From NCBI GenBank assembly GCA_008933995.1, contig WARS01000071.1:2649652-2713651 (forward strand): a stretch of 64,000 nt of DNA, written 5' to 3'. Positions 1-13,900 of this stretch are shown here, in pieces. This stretch comes from Datnioides undecimradiatus. Its lineage: Eukaryota > Chordata > Actinopteri > Lobotiformes > Datnioididae. Numbering within the stretch: position 1 is the first letter of the stretch; every line of letters starts with the position of its first letter. The translations under genes and the position numbers were made by a program. The notes below the pieces were generated by a model that saw nothing but the letters and a program-made list of their open reading frames with translations, was not told the DNA's origin and did not search any database.

Positions 1-32
1 CCCCACAGGCCCACCCACTGCTGGAGGCATAT
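1..32 (-). CDS. slc16a1: Monocarboxylate transporter 1, first coding exon (N-terminal fragment, cut by window edge)
   Basis: Reading leftwards from 30, an ATG at 28-30 opens ten codons, MPPAVGGPVG, identical to the start of vertebrate MCT1 (SLC16A1) as I remember it. Two untranslated bases precede the ATG, and before them the minus strand reads GTGAGCAG, a splice acceptor ending at 33. MCT1 is a 12-helix plasma-membrane proton-coupled carrier of lactate, pyruvate and ketone bodies, usually partnered with basigin. Only the cytosolic N-terminus is here; all membrane helices lie off the left edge. A noncoding first exon followed by a large intron is the known layout of mammalian SLC16A1, and a matching donor occurs at 10668. 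Ten residues is short evidence, but the exact match, the acceptor and the upstream exon agree. Another SLC16 member is less likely. The paralogue (a or b) is undetermined. Confidence 0.75.
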   Translation of the reverse strand, partial: MCLQQWVGLW

Positions 33-3000
33 CTGCTCACGACGACGATGAGGAGGAAGAAGGAGAAGAAGGCGACGAGGTCAGGTGCTGCTGAGGGACA
101 GCTGGGCTCAGAGGAGAAAACCAGGACCAGGCGCACTGGGTTCAGGTCTCAAAACCTGCAGGAGAAACAGAGCAGGGAGCTGATAAAGAAAACTCAATGC
201 AGATGGTGTACGACGGTGAAAGACACAAGCACATACTTCTTGGCTTTTTTATCTAATCTGGTGTCAGATATAAAACGGAGAAAAGGAGGCATGAGGAGGG
301 AGGGGGTGCGGATACACAGAAAAATGGGGAGGAAGGAAAGTTTATGGACAGCTGTTTATAAATATTTCTTAAAGCTCGGTGCCAAGTGCTGTCACGGTGA
401 GAGGGAGCATCTGTGCAGCCCTGGGATTACAGCAAACATGCACAGAAACACTGACTTTCAACTATAAAATGCAGATTTACACAAAAACTTTAGCGCTTCG
501 CCGGCAATGACAAGACCAAAAGTCCAATTTCTGTGAAACTGTGCCGTGTAACAGAATACCTGCTGGTGCTGGCACAAAGAGCGGCCTGATGAACCAGTTA
601 TTTCACTACCTGTTCATGCTGCTAAAACAAACCTGCCTGTAATTACACACGTTTGTGTCACAACTCGTTACAATCAAACTGCAGCATGCAAACTGCACGT
701 ACAAACAACAAACAGCCCCCGAACCGCAGATCCTGCTCAGACTGAGCATCACTTTAAGTTAGCTGGTAGCCAAACTGTCACATGACCGGCGCTGAACGAA
801 CCGCAGCGTCTCATTAAATATTTTAGTGACAGTCGCCAAAGCAGCTGGAGGACCCTGGGATTCGTCGATGCATCCATCCAAATGTGCCGTTTTCCATCCA
901 GGCCGCACATAACTGAGCTATTTATGGTCGGCTCTGCTCTTGTTTGGGCACAGTTAACCTTACATGGACTCCAGGATGCAAATCCACAAACCACATGGCC
1001 GCTTCACACTGAACCTGGGCAGCGCCGCTGAGGAAGAGCGCAGTAAAGCCTAGCTGATATAACAACTGCATGGCCAGATGTGCTTAAAACGCTGACAGAA
1101 GAATCAGCGGGGCTTGTGATAACTAATGAACAGCCAGATCAGGCGTCCTCCTTACATGGCGTCAGCCCTGGGACATGCTGTAAACAACCCTGCTCCTTCA
1201 CTGATTACACAGCGCAGGGCTGAATGTTAACTTCGGTGGTGCTGCAGAGGTAAGGCAGTTTTGTGGTGCATGAAACATTCTCTAAAGCTCCACAAACAAC
1301 AACAAGTCGAGCAGTTTGACCAGACAAGGACATTACTGTTACACATAAAGTTCAAACCTGAGGAGAGAACCTTTCTGAATAATGGTAAACGCCCTAATTT
1401 TATTATTCAAATGGTACAAATCTGTGCTTTTTACCTCTGTTTAGTGATGGGAAGAAGTTTGTTGCTCCATTTCACACATCAGAAATGAAAGTAGACCACC
1501 ACTTTCTCAAACAACTAAGTTTAAAAAGTAGATTTCAGATATTCGTTTTCTTACTTTGTTCTTACAGAAATACATTAAATGGTAAATGGCCTTCCTGGGA
1601 ACAGCAAGACCAAAACCATTTCTCGCACCACACGTTTATTTGCGCTGTAAAGGGATTTTAACACGGGGATTGACTCACTTCTGGCGACTCCAGTGGCCAT
1701 TCGAGGAACTGCGGCTTTGATACTTCCACATTCATGTTTAAGCCCCAGAGGTTGCTGTCTGGTTTGAACTTGACACGCATCCAATGTGTATTTCTGCTTT
1801 TCTTGGCACGACTCGCGCTGCATAGCTCCGAAGTGCTATGATTGGCCAGTTACCCAGGGTTTGGTGGGTCAGGTTTAGGTTAAGGATATCATGTGGACAG
1901 GGCTTGAATGCTACAGAGAGCGCGGTGCAGGGTGTGCTTTCCCATGAAAAGCAGGAGAACGTGCAGCCCTGCGTTCAGCCTCACTGTTGTTGTGCCTTAA
2001 ATGTCAGCAGAGAACAATCGAATGAGCTACAAGGGGCGAAGCTTTCTGGTGGTTTGTAAATTTTTTCTCTGTTAATGCTGACACTTCAGTTATTTTCTTC
2101 CTTCCAGGCAGTTTCAGTTCATCCAAGATCACCAGGAAATCAACTTAGAGACTTTGACCAGCATTCAGAGATGTCTTTGCTATAAACGCTGGATGAAATC
2201 AACAGAGAATGATCCAACTCTGTCGCTCTAAACAGCTTTTAACTCGTGGCTTTGTTAGTTTTGTTATTCCAGCCTGTGCACAATGTGTCTGTTCGTCCCG
2301 TGACTGTAGCAACAACTTCATTTACAGCTGCAGGAATCTGATTACAGCTAAAAGACAAATCGCGTATTGGGGTTTACACCAGAACACGAGTCATCCGAGC
2401 AGTGCGATACCCGGTGGGGGCGCGCAGAGAAGCAGAAGTTTGTCTAAACAGATACAGACACACACACACACACATCTACTGACACTGTTGAAGATATACC
2501 TGGTGCTTGTTGACTGTGCGTCTGTGTGTGATCTATCACAGGAAGCATGGAGTCTGCTTTGTTTCAGTCAGATTTATTTATTTTGCCATCATGCAGCGCT
2601 GCAGTAGCTGGCAGCCGGGACAGCTCTCACGGTTACAGCTGGAAATTAAAACCACATCTCAACTGGATTTGGTACAAATACACAACAGGGAATTCACTGC
2701 ACGAGCTTTATAATGCTGATCATGCTAAGTCACCTGCATGATTGCTTTTCTGCAGATCTACCCCATCACTTTCGTGTGGTTAATGTGTGACACACATAAA
2801 TGCTCGGGCTCCGCTTCAAGACTGCAGCATCTCAGGAGAGGGAATTGTGGGTAAAGATAGAGCATGAACACGTCCCTGTTGGGCTGCACTTTGCAGAGAG
2901 CCAACATGTGGCGCATTTCATCTAACGGGCTTAGCAGACGGGTTACATTACTACACACACTAAAACGGACCTGTGCATGAAGCACGTGCCACAATTCCTG

Positions 3001-5801
3001 AAAAGGAAGCCATCATGGCCAGGCCGGCGCAGACCAGTTTCACCTGCGTAACAATAATACGACCTCCCGGTTTAAAGGCGTGAACTCATCACGGCACACA
3101 CCGATCAGACAGACAGCGGTGCAGAGTGTCTGAAACTCAACACGCTGCTGCAGACTGCACAGTCATGATGAATCTTGTCGTGACTAAACGATTTCTGCAA
3201 GACCAGAGAAGAAACTTGTGATGCACCGAGCGTGAAGGCGAAAGGCTTCAGCAATAAGTTACGTGCACTTACCAGACAGCAAAAAAGCAAAAAGCTCATT
3301 AAAACGAGTTCTAATTTCCATTTTCAAAGCAGCTTAAAGTCAGAATCTCCTCTCTCATTTAGGGCTGTGCTAAATAGAAGGCTCCTGTCTTTATTTTGTG
3401 TACCCAGACATTCCGCTCACAGACGTCTGACTACACTCAACAAATGCAGACGTGTGTAGCAAAGCGTCAGCGCACCCAGAGATGAGCACAGGCACACAGG
3501 CAGGCCCACTTCCTCTAAACTTGTCTGTTCTGTTGGTGTCAGTTACAACGCTTTGGTGTTAGCAACCAAAACTCTGGTTAACACGCAGCACAGACGTCTG
3601 CTCAGGCTCCGCACTGAGGTCAGAGTCTTCAAAACACAGCACCTCCACGGAAATCCACCGCCTGTGTGAGGTTGGTGCATGTTTTGTGTGTATCCGTAGC
3701 TTCGCAGCAGATTACGTCAGTGTTATCGGTTACTGAGCCTGGGGATTTTGAGAAACAAAACTCCTAAAAAGTCAATCCCAGGCCAGAAACTTGACTTCAT
3801 CCAACAAATACAGCAAAAACATTTTATACAAAAACCGAAATCACGATTTTCTGTTTAACTCTCCTCTAAAAAAAAACAAAACAGAAAATCAACTTGTGAG
3901 ACGTCTTTAAACCTTTTAGAAGGTGGAAAATGAACCCAGCCAAATGTCACACTACTCAGATACTATGGCCTTGGTCTTCCATTTGTTATGACCTTGGAAG
4001 AGGGTGAATGACGTGTAATAATGGGTCATCCAGGGGCCACAGACTCACACTGGCAAACACTTGCTGGCCCTCTCATGTTGCACACAGAGAGCTGTTTGCC
4101 ACACAGTCCTTCCTCCAGTGACCTCACTAACACACAGCCATGCATACTCTCACATGCTTGTGCAAACACTCATTCATTTCTCTCCCCGGCTGTCACTGAG
4201 CGTTTGATCTGTTCTACTGAAGCCTTAAATCTAAGTGTGTGTGTGTAACTCAACGCGCCACTGACCCGACCTCTGCTCAGACTGCAGCTACTGACAAAAA
4301 CAAGTCCGGTAGAAGTGACCTACATATATGTAGATCAGGTTTAAATGAAACAGCAGCACGCTAAAGACCAGATCCTGACCTTTGGAGCGCCGTGGTCTTC
4401 CTGTACTGAGGAGGAATGTGATGACTGCAGGATGAACATTGCAGCAAGTCCACCTTTAGTTCAGACACTCAGGCTCGGACCGCACTGATGCACTAAACGT
4501 ATTTTTGGAAGTGGTACTTCCTCGTCGAGGCTGATCAGAGTTCCCTCAGTAGTTCACCAACCAGTAAATACTGACAAAGCAGATGAAATGAGGTCTTCTT
4601 TCTTTATATCTCTGGGTTTTAAACAGCCCTACTGACACAACTTGTAGCTGAGCCAGAAACAGTTGATGTGACTTTGGGAAAAGGGGAAACCACGGATCAA
4701 CAGGATGCTGGATTCTCTGGAGGTTCCTCTCTCCATTATGGCACCGGACAATGTGCTTACTGTACCTGCAATACACTGTGGCACTCCTGGTCTCAGCGGT
4801 CTCATCGCGCATATTCATGAGGCCGCAATCCAGGTCGCACATGTAAAACAGGGCCGTCACACAAACACACCCACGCCTGCATTTAGTTCACTTCACATGT
4901 AAATTTCTTTTTACAAGCCCTCAGCGGGTTTCGACGCGCTGCTGTATCAAAGAGAGCCAGCCGAGATCAGGAAGACAGTAACTGATATTGTGCCGTTGTG
5001 AACTTCTCTCTCCATTATGCAGGAAGTTTTAGTCAGTTACAGGAAAAACCATAACGACAGTCTGACTGACGCCATGCTGGGACTTTATTTAACGATTACT
5101 CTTTGATATGGAAACATGAACTTATTGAAAGTTTAGAAACACTTTTAAAAGTGGATTTTGAGCAGAATTTAACTTAAAAACAATATTAAATGTCTGAATA
5201 TTAAAATGTGTATTATACAGTTAGTGTTATCCCTCTTTCCTTTTTAAGCAGCAGCCTGCATGACTGGGTTTTCACACATGAGCACGGGGAACTTGACTAC
5301 GGTGAGCTGAAGGCCAGATGCCACAGCCTTGGTGACAGTGAGGTTTGGGCTGTAAACCTGGACTACGACACAATCACAGTCCTTAAATCTTTAATCCCAC
5401 ACACACACGTACTTAAACATACATCTGTTTAGCGTTTCCACCACAGACAGGACTCCTAAATGGAAGCAGGGGGGTGACAGGGCTAACTCCTTTCAGACGA
5501 GGGCACGACTCAGCAGAGGCTCGGCCATATTAGTCCCATAAATCTCCACGCTGTCATGTGCCTTTGGCTAAATTAAAGTCATGAGTCTTAAAGAATTCTG
5601 TTATTTTACAGTATTTACATTGAGCTGCACCTCACCTTTGACGGATTACATTCAGCAAAAACACAAAAACTCAACAAGGATCAAATCTGAATCAAACCAA
5701 GCAAGCATCCACACAGTTACATAGTTGTGTCCAGCCCTTCTTTAATAACCCATTTCGACTTGAACACGCCCACTTCAAAAATTCAAAAAATGCGAAAACG
5801 A

Positions 5802-5802
<1 letters not shown>

Positions 5803-5836
<34 letters not shown>
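5803..5836. repeat. (AC)17 microsatellite
   Basis: Uninterrupted AC dinucleotides within the slc16a1 first intron. Confidence 0.97.
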
Positions 5837-5837
<1 letters not shown>

Positions 5838-7913
5838 AGTGCACCCCCAGCCCCCGCAGTTAGCCCACTGCTACGGACACTTCAACCCGTCTCAAAGCTG
5901 GGATTGTTGCTCCCGTGTTGCACCCTGACTTTCTGCACTGGCATGTTTCAGCCACCTTAAAGCCTGCATATTACCTGGCACTCATCCAGAACTCATAGAG
6001 CCACGGTTACATAATTAAGCTCTGTTTTAATGTCTGCACAGCCCGGTAACGGCTCAAGTTTCACTCACTGGCCGAAGTGTCTTTTTGAAGATTGTGAAGA
6101 TGATTAATCAGAAAACACCATCGGGGGATCAATAATGAAACGATTGTTAGGCGCAGCTCTGGGGTGGTGTTACAGGCAATGTCTTATTTTCAGTTTAGTC
6201 TCAAGGACAAAATACTTGATGTTATCTTTAAAAAAAGGAAATAACTTATAAAAAGACCAAAGATCATCACTGAAATAAACCACACAGTGCAGTTATTGCT
6301 GAATTTCCATTCAACTCGATTACCACAGAGAAACAGCTCCACCGAACAACATTTACAGATTCTAATTTCATTCCCAAGCCCATATGATTAATAAGCAAAC
6401 TCGTCAGGGACTGGCTCACGACCAACAGTTGCCTATGCACTGGGGAACAGAGAGGTCATCCAAGGCCCATGTTGGCATTCACATACCAACCTTCTCAGTT
6501 ACTCACAGGGGGGCCAACGGTAAAGGAGGTGCAGCAGGCCATAGCCAGATATATATCCTTCCAGGTTGCGCAGTGAATCTGAATTTAGCAGGGACAAGAT
6601 GAACTCGTGTTTCCTGGGAATCATGACATTCAACACAAAGGTAAGAGTTTATTTATTTTACACAGGCTGTGGTCCTAAATTTAATCGATCGTTCCCCGAA
6701 CAGCTGGTGTCCAATCAAAGGTTAGCAAACAGTCCCAGACATGGCAGGCCTGCCTAGCTTTGGATTAATCAACATGCTGAAAGAAAGATAGATAGAGAGA
6801 TAGATGGACTGATGGTCGGTAAGGTGGAGTCTTCTCAAAACTAAAACGAGATCAGCACTGAAAGGAGTGGATTAAACACTGTTTGCACAAATGTTAGCAT
6901 GTCTAGCTAGCTGGCTCACTAACAACAGTAATGTTGTAACCTAACCAACCACTAATCCTGCCTCTCAGCCCAGTAGGAGCATGTAATTAGCCATAACTAC
7001 ATGTTGTGGGGTTACAGGTTATGTTCTTATTTCCCCAATACGTGGAAGCTGCAGTTTAGGCTAGCATTAGCAATTCTGTCCTACTTGTCCAAAGTACATC
7101 ATCTAAAACAGCCAAACAGGATTTTATTATAATGTAATAAAGTCTGGTCTCATATTTTTTCTTTATATTACACTTGTAAACTAAGATTAACTAACTCTAT
7201 GACGCATGTTTTGTAGACGAATCACCAGCTAATGTTCACACTCATATTTTGCCTGGAACACGTGACGTTAACCTCAGTCTTTTGGCACAATATTGCACAT
7301 GCAGACTCTCCATCCGGTGCACATTAAGGATCCTCAACTAGGAGACGTAACAGCTGATCAGTGTATTTAAGCTACTTTAAGCTTAATAGCAGGTTAGCTA
7401 CAGCTTATAAAATCTGCTAATTCATAAAATCTAAACGGTCGACGTCTATAAATAAGACGCCTGCTCTTAAAATCAAAGGCCAATAGAAAATACATCACGT
7501 ATTGTGAGTAATAAGTCTGTCAGTGTTATTACTGTAAACTGTACGTGCGCTGTGTGAGAACGGAAAGACTGACAGGCTTAGCATGGGGTCAGTGGCTGCA
7601 CTTCCTAAATGTCGAGTCAAGGAGTTCATGTTCAAGTGGCGCCGTGGAGTACAGCATGGGATAAAAACATTTTGGGGGATTTGCACGTCACACGCAGACA
7701 GGCCCCACATCAGTTGGCATCAGTGGTTAAAATGGAAAAATAGGCAGAGGATGAATACCGCGTGTAGTTTGGAGCTTAATGGGAAGCAGGCTTCACCAGT
7801 GGGAATGGATTTGTGTTGCCATCTCCCCTGAGGTCCCACTGCTCTGTGCTGGAGCTCAGTTAGGTGTCTGTGTGTCTATGTAAGTGTGTATGTGTGTGCG
7901 AGTGAGTGAGGGA

Positions 7914-7936
7914 GTGTGTGTGTGTGTGTGTGTGTG
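7914..7936. repeat. (GT)n microsatellite with degenerate GT flank
   Basis: About 11 GT units, preceded from about 7865 by imperfect GTGT/GTAT/GAGT runs, which suggests an older, longer array. It lies in the slc16a1 first intron. Confidence 0.95.
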
Positions 7937-8321
7937 GGCACCAGCAAAGCAGGACAGCTCCTGAAGGAGTTATCAATGAGGCCATTCATTCTGCACTAAC
8001 AAACGCTCCCTTTACCAAAAGAAGCGTGTTGAGGGCCTGGAGTTACCTGAATCACTTCAACAACAGATCATAGTTGCCCCAGATGAAATGTTACAGTAAA
8101 CACAAACACACCCCAGTCTTGTCCTCTGGTTTTACTGTTTCTTAGATGCATGACTGACAAAGTCATTATAGGGTTCAGCTGCAGGGGAAACTGTCACAAC
8201 AATGATTTAATCATTGCTGATCTTTGTCTATTGCTACAGGATTTCCCCAATTATCCCCATAGTGTGCATGAAAGACAGGATACTGAGGCCTGATGAGTGG
8301 TAAGGGAAGGAAGGAGGGGTT

Positions 8322-8326
<5 letters not shown>

Positions 8327-8355
<29 letters not shown>
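8327..8355. repeat. (GT)14 microsatellite
   Basis: Uninterrupted GT run in the slc16a1 first intron, followed by GCGCAG. Confidence 0.96.
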
Positions 8356-8358
<3 letters not shown>

Positions 8359-9461
8359 AGGGTCATCATGACTCTGATTTTTTTTCTATACAAAACACAC
8401 ATACACACACAAAATAAAAGGAATAAGGAATTAACCTACATAACCTAAAAGCTGTTTTCATGCTCACTCTGCTCAAAGAAGACCTCTTATACAACACAAG
8501 TCCTTTTACCAAGCATCATAAATTTGCTCTGTACAGCTAAATGGTGGTGTAATACTTGCCAGCTTAGCACTAAGGACCACTTAAACCTCACAGGCATGAA
8601 CTAATGTTAATGCTATCCCATAGATCCTTATAATCCTGGAAACACTCCAATGACGTGCACGTATAGCCAAAGATCCTTGCTTACTTGCTCGTACGTGTGC
8701 GATTGTGTACACCCTGTATATAAACAGTCACATGAGGAAACCTGCTCAAGTACATTGAGTTGCACAGATATAATTACATAAATACATACAATGTGTCCGA
8801 GGAGACGGTTACTGGCAATCACGTCTCAACTTATCTTAACTTTCCTGATTTTTGATGAGACTGTAAACTGGTAAAATGGTGGTTTTGTTACACAGAACCA
8901 TCGGAGAGAGCGGTCGCACAACCTCCTAACCTCTTTAGGAGACTATTGTTTTCAAACCAACACTAACTTCTTGCCATTGTCACACCTTGATCACACTGTA
9001 GCTGCCAGCAGTTCCTCGAAGGACGCCGACTGCTCCAAACCGCTGCGGTTCGGTCACAGGCACATAACTTGAAGCTGCCTCGCAAGGAGTACAGTCCACT
9101 ACCCCTCCCCACAACAACAGACAGGCGTTTTACTAGACAACTACTCGGTGAGGTCAAAACTATGGTTTATGCGCTCTTTCATATCCCTCACACCCAATTT
9201 AGCCTATTAAACGTTAAATGTCCTTCAAAATCATTAGCACGCTTTTTTCCCACACGGACATACCGTAAAAACCGACATATCTCCACTCAGTGGCCGTCCC
9301 TTCCTCTGAGCCTTAGGACAAACCGTCCTCATTATTTGCTTTATGTGTGCTGTTAACGTTTATCAAGAAAGAAATATCTACACACCACCTCTCTGTATTT
9401 CATGGATGCACCGGTAACGTTAAAAGTTTTTCGCTGGATCTCTGATCATAATGATATCACC

Positions 9462-9516
9462 CATATCACCAAATTTCCCTCAGGGGATTAACAAAGTACT
9501 TCTATTCTATTCTTAA
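9462..9516 (+). repeat. Probable non-LTR retrotransposon 3' tail (CCCTCAGGGGATTAACAAAG + TTCTA repeats)
   Basis: The segment AAATTTCCCTCAGGGGATTA, then AACAAAGTA and short TTCTA/TTCTATTCT repeats, matches the 3' end typical of fish LINE/SINE elements (a form of TTCCCTCGGGATCAATAAAGTA ending in a short tandem tail). Only the tail is recognisable. The identification rests on remembered family consensus. Confidence 0.5.
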
Positions 9517-10639
9517 GAGGGCCAGGAAAGCCAAGTCAGCATCAGTGAAGGTACATTTGTGACAAGAAGGATTTGACCTTTTTTGGAATATCTTCAGCAG
9601 CAGCAAGTCAGAACTATGAAGATTAGAAAAAACAATAAAGATTGCAACACGAGGTGCCTTTTTCTGCCAAGCTTGAGTGTCAGAACAAGTCCTGAATATG
9701 CAAGCAAGATGAAAAGAATAGTCTAGTTTTAGAGCTGCAGTAGGACTATTTTAAACCCTATTATATTACACAACACCCACAAAGCATAAAACACTAAAGC
9801 TCTAAAAAACTGATCAGACACCTTGATGCCGTCTACAAATGATGTTTTACTGACACCCAGAGGGAAATATTTAACTGCCTGTCCCATCACAGAGAGGTCA
9901 GAGATCAGAGGACAACACGCCTGGAGCTGCTGCATTCAGGCACTCATTAAAGGAAACTTCAGCAGGATATTTGGATTTAGAGCACCAATCGCTCACTTTC
10001 TGCACCACATTTAGAGAATTACCCCTGGTTACACATGTATTAATAGACAACAGGCATCTCTGGTTGGTTTTGGGACAATAGGGACAGCATGGGAGGCAGC
10101 GCGGCAGCTGTCATGTGATCTTTTCCAATGGGCTGTGACCCTACCAGAGGCAGCAACGTGAAGAATATAGATAACACATTAGCGGCCGCGGTCACGTGCT
10201 GAGTGGAAATCAAAGCTGAGGCTGATGGGCACCCACTCTCCTGGCGGTCACTTTACGGGTCTGGCTCCGTGCCGACCCCACAGAGCGAGCGCGAGCGACG
10301 GGCTCTCAAACAGGACGAGCTGCGGCCGGTCAGATGCGGACCAGGACAAGGAGGAAAGCCTCACTGACTTTCAGATGTGAATGTGGAAAACAGCGCCAGC
10401 ATCACACCAAAAACGGTCATTTTAATCATGGGAGAACAGTGAGAGGTGATCACATTCACGGCGAAAGCAGAGGGGGAAACCGGGTCGCACGCGTTAAGCT
10501 AACGTGGGGAGCGGAGCTAGCTAATTTACAACTTAGCCCCTCATTCAGTCCAAGTTGAGATGTTAACGGTTAAAAAAAAAAAAGAAAAGCCGTTTTATTC
10601 ATCAGCAGACTCTTTGTCTCGACTGACCGTGCCGGGGCG

Positions 10640-10990
10640 GTTAGTCCGCCATTCACTCGGATACTCACCGTGGTTGTTCGGCAGGGTCCGGCGGAGGCTC
10701 GGTTCGGCGCGCGTTGAGTCTACTCCCGTCTGTCCTCGCGCTTAACAATGGCTACACGTTGATCCGAGCAGCAGCTCAGGGTACCCCGGACTGGACAACT
10801 TCTGGGATGGTGGTGATGACACTGCCTACAAGTGCGCATGCGTACGCTGTGAAAGAATCTGACAAAACGCACGTGCATGTAAGAGGGAGGGAGCGAGGCA
10901 CGCGCGGTTTAGCCGTCGAATATACAAAACAGCCCAGAGCCGCTTTAATAAGGGAAAGCATTCAGAAGAAACGACGTCACGGAGTAAAAC
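10640..10990 (-). promoter_or_regulatory. slc16a1: CpG-rich promoter region of slc16a1
   Basis: Dense CG dinucleotides surround the noncoding exon. The segment contains TGCGCATGCG at 10833-10842, close to the NRF1 consensus, a CACGTG E-box at 10870-10875, and a GACGTCAC (CRE-like) octamer near 10974. No TATA box is obvious. CpG promoters with NRF1 and E-box sites are common for housekeeping and metabolic genes. Actual use of these sites is an inference. Confidence 0.5.
10669..10760 (-). other. slc16a1: Untranslated first exon of slc16a1 (5' UTR; upstream boundary approximate)
   Basis: On the minus strand the sequence ends AACCACG and is followed by GTGAGTATCC, a near-perfect 5' splice site with its GT at 10667-10668. 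The exon is CG-rich and has no ATG over roughly the last 160 bases, as expected for a noncoding leader. The next acceptor on this strand that leads into recognisable coding sequence is at 33-35, two bases before the MCT1 start codon. The transcription start cannot be read from sequence, so the right boundary is a guess. Confidence 0.6.
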
Positions 10991-13900
10991 TACAGTAAAA
11001 CTACTTGTTAATTAGGTAAAAATCTGAACTTTCGGACAACGTTCATGTAAATGGCTTCTCTGAATGTTTATTGTCTCTCTAGTATTGTACCGTAAACTAT
11101 ATTGTGTATGTAGTAATCCATATCTACTGTAGGCACCTTTAGGTTTCTGACAGTGTAGATGCCAACCTGGCTCCATCTTTAGCATGATCTGATAACAAAC
11201 TCATATCCAGAGAGAAACACTGAGCTCCATTAAAACACTTAAATATTTGTTATAAACCTTAACAACGTGATTGCTTAAGTCTGCACACTACACGCAACTC
11301 AAGCACCCCTTGCTTTACCTACACCAGCAAGTTTTTTGTGAGTGAGTTTGATTAACTGTGCACGTCTACACTTAAATCCAGCTCTTCTTTGCAAAAAAAG
11401 CTAAGATTCCCTTAAATAATGAGGGGATCCCCTGTGCACAGCTCTCTTCAGGTCATCCTAACACTTTCCTTTTCTGAAGCCTTGGTCCACTCGGCTGTGT
11501 ATATTGCATCATTTTCATGTTGCCATGTGAAATTCCTCTTCATCTTCAGCTTTCTGATGGAAGCCAGTATCGGTTTTATGCCAAAATACCTTGATATTTG
11601 GAGTTATTCATTATCCCATTTAGCTCGACCAGAAGAAAATGACCTCAGAACCCCCAAATGACTTAGTTAACTGCAATTTAAGACGAGGAAGAGCATCACA
11701 CTGATCACAAGAGTTGAAACCATTAAATATTTAAGGTGTCCTTGCAAAAATATTAAAATGATTAATCATTTAACAAATCAATGACTTTTGTAATATCATA
11801 CTGAGTGGTTACATTGTTTTTACAATGCATCATTTCATGTTTCATGTGTTTTGTATGCAAAATGTAAATAACAAATAAAAACAAATGCAGAAAACAACTG
11901 GTAACTACACCTGTCAGATAAAGGTGACGTAAAAGATATAGGTTTGCCCTCTGAGATGTAACAGAGTAGAAGAAATGTCATGAAGTGGAAATGCTCCATG
12001 TTGTTTTGTTTTGTGTTCTTTTGCAGAAATTAGCTTTTTTTATTTTATGCAAATTCAATTTTTATTACTGCCTCATAGATTATAATGTCAGGAGGCAGAG
12101 GATCACCAACAGACACATGAGAGACTTGGCCTAATTTACAAAACCATTGTTGAAATAAGTGTTTTAGTTGTCATAGCAGCATTATGTCACTAAGCAACTA
12201 GCTCACATTGTTGCAAATCCATTGAAGAACTTGTGTGGTGCAAACAGTTCGTCCGATATAATGCAATCCAACGCAACAGCCCTGCACTGCTGTCGTGTGA
12301 GGCTTCGTCTTAACTTTTGGGGCCATAATATGTTGTTTTGCGTAAGACTGTGGGCTTTTTTCTGTTGTGTAAGACTTAAGCAATAATAATTTGTAATAAT
12401 TTGCCCAATTAATGTGGCATTTTTTCCGAGTATAGTTACAAAGTGCTTCTGAAGAATAGGAAGTGACAAGTATAACACAGACAACAGATCCGTGTAAGTG
12501 AACAAAAGAGATGAGAAGAATTTCTTCTCTTAAGAGTCACAGTTAATCCTTCTCATTACTTTGTTTTTTTACTTTATTTCTGTTCTTCTGAATCCTGAAA
12601 ATATCCAGTGTGCTTGTACTTTACACCTGTGCCAATGTCACATCGATTCACCTGAAGTTAAATAAAAGTATTTCACAGAAAGTCGAAGCCGTCCTGGTGT
12701 CAAGTCCTTCCAAAGTCTATGAACTCTCACGGGCTCACGGTCAGCACTGTATCTAAATCTAGATCTGGAACAATAAGAAGAGAAGCAGTTAAAGGTCTCA
12801 TGAGGTGAGGAGGAACGTAACACTGAGTCATGTTCGGATAAAAGAAAGACACTGTGTTATTAAACAGATCTATAATTTATCATGTCCCCACCCGCATGCA
12901 TAGCTGGCACTGTCAGAACTACAGAAATCCCGCTCTCGCTCGCTCTTCTCCTCAGTTGTGCAAGCGGGACGAACATTGCATGATTTGAGAAGATTGAGGC
13001 CAGGACTGGGTGTGCTGCAGAGAGGGACGCCACAGGCTGATTGAATCCAATGAGGTTTTAACACTTTGAAGCTCTTGCGCTTGCAACTGCACTGCAGCTC
13101 CAGGCAGATAAGCCAGTGCCTGAAGTTCTGCACTCTGACCCTTTTTATCACCAGGAGCACAAAAGCTATGCCGCGCGGGAAAACAACTGCTCATTCACTT
13201 CCACAAGAACACATGCATGAAAGATGTCTCATGGACTTGGATTTGATGTTGTTGCATACAGCGAGCCGCTCTCGAGCCAAACCGCAGTTCACTGAATTAA
13301 CATTCCTCAACGTACGCTGAAAAAAAAGAGAAATCACATGCTCTCGATCCCACGAGGGTAAATGTAATCAGACCTGATCCTGCATGACTTCCCATACCTT
13401 CAGAAGGAAACTAGAACACGAACTCTTCTGCTTTGCACTCGGGAAGAGATGCGTTCGTCTGGGCTGGCGTCACCTCTCCTAACGTGCTTCTGTTTAATTA
13501 CTGCAGCCGTCACCATTTTCTGTTTACAGCTGACAGCATGTGAGGACCCTGTTGGCGCAGCGATGTGACAGTCCCTAATTGGAATATTCACTCTTTTTTC
13601 TGCTAATGAGGAGGAGGAAGGGACAAAAGGGGCCGACGATGGGGCAGAATTGAGTTTGCATGAGGACACTTTCGTCTGTGTGTAAGCAGTCTGAACTGTC
13701 CTTATGTGCCATATCAGGACCAACCTGCTGAGATACTGATGATGAAGTTTTAAGATGCTCCTCAGTCCTGCTGGATGCTCTCCGTCCCAACAGGAAGCTG
13801 ATTTCTCCTCAATATTTATCTGACCCTGCGTCCTGCAACAAGGAGCAGCACATCTGAGACCATCTGCCTTTGTCTATTCACAGGCCTCATAAGACAATAA

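Larger units (their letters stand above)
33..10668 (-). other. slc16a1: Long first intron of slc16a1 (10.6 kb), no coding exon seen
   Basis: The stretch between the noncoding exon donor (GTGAGT read on the minus strand at 10663-10668) and the acceptor at 33-35 has no reading frame I can assign to a protein. Small frames, such as 48-467 on the plus strand, have ordinary low-complexity composition and no recognisable domain. It holds CA/GT microsatellites at 5803, 7914 and 8327, a short GATA-like tract near 6787, a LINE-type tail near 9462, and a CG-richer segment at about 10180-10340 close to the promoter. The intron assignment is an inference from the two splice signals. Confidence 0.6.

Noticed and set aside
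48..467. 139-codon plus-strand frame next to the slc16a1 start
   Set aside because: Begins in AGG/AGA-rich sequence antisense to the slc16a1 acceptor region. Basic low-complexity start and no recognisable domain.
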